From contig NZ_NFKS01000001.1 in NCBI RefSeq assembly GCF_002160515.1, forward strand, positions 62,001 to 126,000: 64,000 nucleotides of DNA, written 5' to 3'. The DNA comes from Anaeromassilibacillus sp. An172. GTDB lineage: Bacteria; Bacillota; Clostridia; Oscillospirales; Acutalibacteraceae. A model generated the notes under the pieces. The model did not search any database. It was not told the origin of the DNA and saw only the letters and a program-made list of their open reading frames with translations. The translations under genes were made by a program, and so were the position numbers. Below, piece after piece: positions 62,356 through 64,000 of the stretch (its first letter is position 1; each line of letters begins with the position of its first letter).

Positions 62356-62770
62356 GCCCGTCACCGCCTTTGTAGCGGTCTGCAATATAGCAGGCGTGAG
62401 AGCAGTATTTTCTTTTTGCATTGCCGTAGGTGGTGAAGGGCTTTCCGCAGTGAGCGCAAGTAAAGTGGTATACGGCCTTGCGGTTAACCTTTTCAGGATG
62501 TGCATTCCACCAAGCGGTACGGCAGTTATCGGAGCAGAACTTGACGCGCTTTCTGCCGGGAGTCTGCGTAAGCAGAGCGCCGCACTGCGGGCAAAATCCG
62601 GCGTCCAGTTCAATGCGGCTGTTATCTGCGGCCTTCGTGCCGGTCAGCCCCACCTTACGGCAGAATGCTACAACGGTATCTTTCTTCAGTCCTATCGCCT
62701 TTGCAATGGTTGCATATCCATAGCCCTGGGAGCGTAGGGCAGTTATCTGTTCTTTTTGCTGATGGGTCAT
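62348..62770 (-). CDS. helix-turn-helix plus zinc-finger protein beside the recombinases
   Basis: A 140-residue protein with an N-terminal helix-turn-helix of the sigma-region-4/Hin type (about 5-40: ITALRSQGYGYATIAKAIGL, then KKDTVVAFCRKVG). Two Cys-rich zinc-finger-like modules follow (FCPQCGALL...VKFCSDNC and FTCAHCGKPF...RKYCSHAC). Such proteins are often encoded immediately before the SHOCT-like protein and serine recombinases in clostridial elements, and may help direct or regulate recombination. GGAGGAACC precedes the ATG on the minus strand. The end overlaps the SHOCT-like gene by eight bases. Confidence 0.75.
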   Translation of the reverse strand: MTHQQKEQITALRSQGYGYATIAKAIGLKKDTVVAFCRKVGLTGTKAADNSRIELDAGFCPQCGALLTQTPGRKRVKFCSDNCRTAWWNAHPEKVNRKAVYHFTCAHCGKPFTTYGNAKRKYCSHACYIADRYKGGDGHE

Positions 62771-62836
62771 TTTGGTTCCTCCATTCCGAGGGTTACCCTC
62801 AATGACCCATCTGGACAGAAGAGCGAATTTTGGCCG

Positions 62837-62880
62837 AAAAAAATATGCCCACCGAGCGGTTATGGCTCGATGGGCATTCA
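62837..62880 (-). terminator. terminator of the lysis genes
   Basis: TGCCCA-CGAGC / GCTCG-TGGGCA stem with a seven-base loop. Read on the minus strand it is followed by TATTTTTTTC, just after the endolysin stop. Confidence 0.8.
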
Positions 62881-62889
62881 GCAGTTTGG

Positions 62890-63861
62890 TTATTTAATTT
62901 TAGATGTATAGTCAAGCGAAATCCATCCCGCGCCGGATTTCAGCCGGCCCCAGCCAGCCGTGGAACCCTGCCCGGATTTGACCTCCATGATGGTAAATAC
63001 GCCTTTTCCTGTAAACTTACCGGTCTTGGCATAGTCCGTTCCCGGCCCTTTGCGGATATTCAGGTCAGAAATGCTGACCTGGACAAGAAACGGCACATCT
63101 TCGGACGGCGCAGAAGCAGCCCCGCCCGGCGAGTAGATATTGACCCCGTTATCGTCGAACACGCTGTAACCTGGGTTGCTGTCGGCACACCTCTTGGCGT
63201 TGGATAGGATCTTGTATGCGCCTTTCTGTGTCTTACTGTCCGCCCATGTCTTGCGGACACGGTAATAGCCTTCTGTCAGCTTTTCGGGATGCTCCGTCTC
63301 TGTGTTCCCAGAGATCCCGCCGCCAAGCTGTGCCGTAACTTTTTCCGCCAGATCACCCATCCGGGCATACATCCAGTTTCCCGGACAGGACTTGTTGGCA
63401 AACCAGCGGTGGACGGTCAGCACCATCTCATCCGACTTCGGCTCATAAGAGAGCGTCTTGTCCTTGTCTCCCAGCCACAGGAGCTTTTTCTTGCCGTTTC
63501 GCTTGCAGATGTCCGCGCAGAGGGTGATCAGCTTCTGGTAGACCACATCCTTAAAGGCATACGGCTCAGCCGTATCGGACGCGCACTCAATGGTGATAGC
63601 CCTCTGGTCGTTTGCATTGGAAGAAGAACACCAGGAGCGGTTCTTTTCCTCTACATACATTCCGATTCTGCCATCCTCGCCGATACCGTAGTTGCAGCTT
63701 GCCTGTTTGGAAACCGGCAGGAAGATATTCCCCAGTGTTTCCACAGAGCATTGTCCTACCACACAGTGGGGCGTGATGCGGTCGATGGAGTGCGTCCGCT
63801 GCCCGGAGTGGTTCGGGCTGAGTTTTGTGTAAGATACCAGTGAACTGTTCGTATAAGCCAT
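62890..63861 (-). CDS. phage-type N-acetylmuramoyl-L-alanine amidase (endolysin)
   Basis: A 323-residue endolysin that cuts the amide bond between muramic acid and the stem peptide. The amidase_2-type domain spans about residues 1-180, with DRITPHCVVGQC (zinc His), the middle NYGIGEDGRIGMYVEEKNRS, and VLTVHRWFANKSCPGNW (second His, Cys-Pro-Gly). A bacterial SH3-type domain (about 245-322: VSISDLNIRKGPGTDYAKTG) probably binds the wall. There is no signal peptide, so release would depend on the holin encoded just upstream, whose stop is two bases before its ATG. Codon and base use are GC-rich, unlike the host half. Confidence 0.9.
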   Translation of the reverse strand: MAYTNSSLVSYTKLSPNHSGQRTHSIDRITPHCVVGQCSVETLGNIFLPVSKQASCNYGIGEDGRIGMYVEEKNRSWCSSSNANDQRAITIECASDTAEPYAFKDVVYQKLITLCADICKRNGKKKLLWLGDKDKTLSYEPKSDEMVLTVHRWFANKSCPGNWMYARMGDLAEKVTAQLGGGISGNTETEHPEKLTEGYYRVRKTWADSKTQKGAYKILSNAKRCADSNPGYSVFDDNGVNIYSPGGAASAPSEDVPFLVQVSISDLNIRKGPGTDYAKTGKFTGKGVFTIMEVKSGQGSTAGWGRLKSGAGWISLDYTSKIK

Positions 63862-63863
63862 AG

Positions 63864-64000
63864 TTATTTTCCCTCGCTTTCTGTGTTTTCCGCCCGGTCA
63901 TGGAGCTGCGCCAGGATGTCCTTCATCTTCTCCGGCACGGGAAGCCCCAGGTGCGCCGCGTTCTCCAGCAGGCTCACGCCCTCATTGGAGAGATAAAAGA
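63864..64000 (-). CDS. phage holin, C-terminal part (partial)
   Basis: The frame enters from the right edge and ends at 63864. The visible 45 residues (NEGVSLLENAAHLGLPVPEK, then MKDILAQLH) match the conserved end of phage_holin_4/toxin-secretion holins, small membrane proteins that let the endolysin reach the wall. It directly precedes the endolysin gene, the normal lysis order. The membrane helices lie beyond the window. Confidence 0.8.
   Translation of the reverse strand, partial: FYLSNEGVSLLENAAHLGLPVPEKMKDILAQLHDRAENTESEGK

Noticed and set aside
63289-63843. 184-codon plus-strand ORF
   Set aside because: Antisense of the endolysin gene, which has clear amidase motifs.
1-64000. CRISPR arrays and rRNA genes
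   Set aside because: No regularly spaced repeat array and no rRNA-like sequence were seen anywhere in the window.

Overview
The window looks like a chromosomal segment of a low-GC gut-type Clostridia, probably Oscillospiraceae/Ruminococcaceae. The evidence is AT-rich DNA, sigma-A style promoters with strong Shine-Dalgarno (SD) sites, a secreted glycoside hydrolase ending in a dockerin, Kdp potassium uptake, and a sortase-like TPKTG anchor. The taxonomy is an inference from gene content only. The host backbone (1-40919) is followed by a more GC-rich mobile region (40980-64000).

Backbone: a membrane-protein tail and an AlkP-superfamily phosphodiesterase (1-956), then tiny membrane ORFs (976-1513). 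Next are a 1,799-residue secreted GH20/GLUG/LamG/FIVAR/dockerin protein (2110-7509), a YgjP-like metallopeptidase, a GNAT acetyltransferase, an ECF sigma factor with its anti-sigma-like partner (9042-10549), and a Myb/SANT-like DNA-binding protein. A MATE exporter stands divergent from a PadR regulator over two near-identical palindromes. After a CmpB-like membrane protein and a C39-like peptidase comes an alpha-glucan locus: a LacI regulator facing PTS EIICB, EEP hydrolase, MalQ and GlgP. Then follow DUF2200, a structured leader (candidate preQ1 riboswitch) before a queuosine-precursor transporter and an SDR, and a leftward ABC export operon headed by a tiny peptide ORF and a perfect 36-bp palindrome. 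Two uncharacterised genes lead to kdpFABC and kdpDE. The two kdp promoters share the same compound motif at identical spacing, good evidence for a KdpE regulon.

Mobile region: the 3' half of a tRNA-Ser gene (40920-40979) ends exactly in the anticodon loop. It marks the attachment site of an integrative conjugative element (ICE) running rightwards: direct repeats, an excisionase-like protein, ParA/ParB, a lipoprotein, a 1,398-residue thioester/Cna-B surface adhesin, many small ICE proteins, and the N-terminal part of a giant helicase/methylase with tnpV embedded in another frame. The helicase reading breaks at about 55834, at its methyltransferase motif. From there DNA of different composition begins: a four-gene cassette of unknown function (56024-58789), two overlapping large serine recombinases, small zinc-finger and SHOCT-like proteins, an amidase endolysin and a holin. 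I read this as a prophage or prophage-like element nested in the ICE and continuing past the right edge. The cassette lies between the inferred element end and the recombinases, a position where phages often carry defence or lysogenic-conversion genes. It is the best candidate here for an undescribed system.
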